In this document: positions 63,403 to 64,000 of the stretch, piece after piece | How positions within the stretch are numbered: the stretch's first letter is position 1 | How the letters are laid out: each line of letters starts with the position of its first letter | From: Salinimonas iocasae | GTDB lineage: Bacteria; Pseudomonadota; Gammaproteobacteria; Enterobacterales; Alteromonadaceae | DNA length: 64,000 bases | NCBI RefSeq assembly: GCF_006228385.1 | Contig: NZ_CP039852.1 | Coordinates: forward strand, 806,001 to 870,000 | Reading direction: 5' to 3' | Translations under genes and position numbers: made by a program | Notes under the pieces: generated by a model | Seen by the model: only the letters and a program-made list of their open reading frames with translations | Database searches by the model: none | Told to the model about the DNA's origin: nothing

Positions 63403-63870
63403 ATGACTACATCAGTATTGAGTTCGCTCAAGGTCACCGCTCGTCCAAAACTTGAGTCCAAGCCGCCCGTTATCGGTAAACGCATGAAGCTCATCGAGAA
63501 GCTGGAACAGCAGCAGGAGATGGCAACATGCATGATTGAAAGACGGCCTTTCGAAGCCTATCGCGAGAAAATGATCAAAGACCCAGAGACCGGCGAGCGC
63601 AAAAAGGAACGTCGTCAAATCACCGTCCGGCCTTGGTACTACGACAGTGATGGTCACTTTTACTTAGAAGTTAAAGTCAACAACAAACCGATAGAGTTTG
63701 ATACCGGGAAGCCAGCAATCGATGTCGGTGAAGCCAGTAAGATCCCTGAGACAATCGCTACAGTGATTGAGGCAGTTGAAAAAGGTGAGCTTGATACGTA
63801 TTTGCTCGCTCCGGCCAAAAGCACTAAAAAGCCCGCCAACGAGAAGCAACCTGCCAAACCCAAAAGCTAA
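63403..63870 (+). CDS. DUF6641-like protein
   Basis: 155 residues, 18 bp downstream of the AAA+ gene with an ACGAGGT site. The sequence VIGKRMKLIEKLEQQQEMA, followed by RRQITVRPWYYDSDGHFYLEV and NNKPIEFDTGKPAIDVGE, fits the DUF6641 pattern. It is found in mobile elements; function unknown. The tail is Lys/Pro-rich. Confidence 0.65.
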   Translation: MTTSVLSSLKVTARPKLESKPPVIGKRMKLIEKLEQQQEMATCMIERRPFEAYREKMIKDPETGERKKERRQITVRPWYYDSDGHFYLEVKVNNKPIEFDTGKPAIDVGEASKIPETIATVIEAVEKGELDTYLLAPAKSTKKPANEKQPAKPKS

Positions 63871-63967
63871 AACACAACTTTATCAGTCCGCCCTTTTAGC
63901 AGTGTTTACTTAAATTAGTAATCCACGCTGTCAGGGCGTTTTATTTCAAAATTTCTACGGTGTATTT

Positions 63968-64000
63968 ATGGATATTAACTATAAGAACTTGGCGCTGCCA
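63968..64000 (+). CDS. Start of a further gene (partial)
   Basis: An ATG opens a reading MDINYKNLALP that runs off the window. No strong ribosome site is visible. It probably continues the recombinase/AAA+/DUF6641 gene string. Confidence 0.35.
   Translation, partial: MDINYKNLALP

Overview
The window looks like a chromosome segment of a marine or halophilic gammaproteobacterium of the Alteromonadales, most likely Alteromonadaceae. This is inferred from the gene set (an FadE-like beta-oxidation block, fimT/pilW/pilX/pilV-type minor pilins, CadC/TolB-like regulators, duplicated DUF547 proteins, a Wza/Wzz polysaccharide locus, MipA) and moderate GC. No rRNA, complete tRNA or CRISPR array is present.

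Layout. (1) 1-4.4 kb: lipid catabolism, with the end of an acyl-CoA ligase, an MmyB-type XRE regulator divergent from an acyl-CoA dehydrogenase / MaoC hydratase / SDR operon, and a strong palindromic operator between them. (2) 4.5-9.9 kb: a lipoprotein and type IV minor pilins, ending in a very large PilV-like prepilin and lacking PilY1. (3) 10.2-16 kb: a signalling block of periplasmic sensor lipoprotein, hybrid histidine kinase, REC-EAL-GAF protein and FixJ-type regulator, with matching TACGTA dyads upstream of two of the units. (4) 16.1-27.3 kb: paralogous DUF547 proteins, a TolB-like/TPR membrane transcription factor, a GH43 enzyme, a PD-(D/E)XK-like protein, a NYN/LOTUS RNase-like protein, a DUF6314 protein and a DMT permease. 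(5) 27.4-41.2 kb: a divergent, probably sulfated exopolysaccharide locus (Wzz, a seven-SLBB Wza-like protein, a VWA-like lipoprotein on one side; sulfotransferase, polymerase, glycosyltransferases, Alg14/Alg13-like pair and flippase on the other), followed by MipA. (6) 41.2-46.3 kb: outer membrane barrel, small membrane/secreted peptides including a double-glycine (bacteriocin-type) peptide, and a second CadC-like regulator.

(7) 46.6 kb to the end is accessory DNA. Two remnants of the 3' part of a tRNA-Leu gene, each with a terminator on one side and a TTTGCAAA inverted repeat on the other, bracket a 3-kb module (isochorismatase, MBL hydrolase, GlxA-type regulator). Next comes a decayed metal-transport region (broken permease, a small protein with an internal stop, an intact CDF-like transporter and a headless CDF remnant), a tyrosine integrase and a SIR2-domain defence protein. 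A 4.5-kb AT-rich unit follows, bounded by two perfect palindromes with an identical 20-bp core. It carries a PF02486-like replication initiator, a small DNA-binding-like protein, an unknown protein and a gene broken by an IS30 element. The window ends with a second tyrosine recombinase, a double AAA+ ATPase and a DUF6641-like protein.

The best candidates for something undescribed are the palindrome-bounded replication unit, the double-glycine peptide locus, and the outsized PilV-like tip prepilin. All functions are inferred from motifs read by eye; no search was run.
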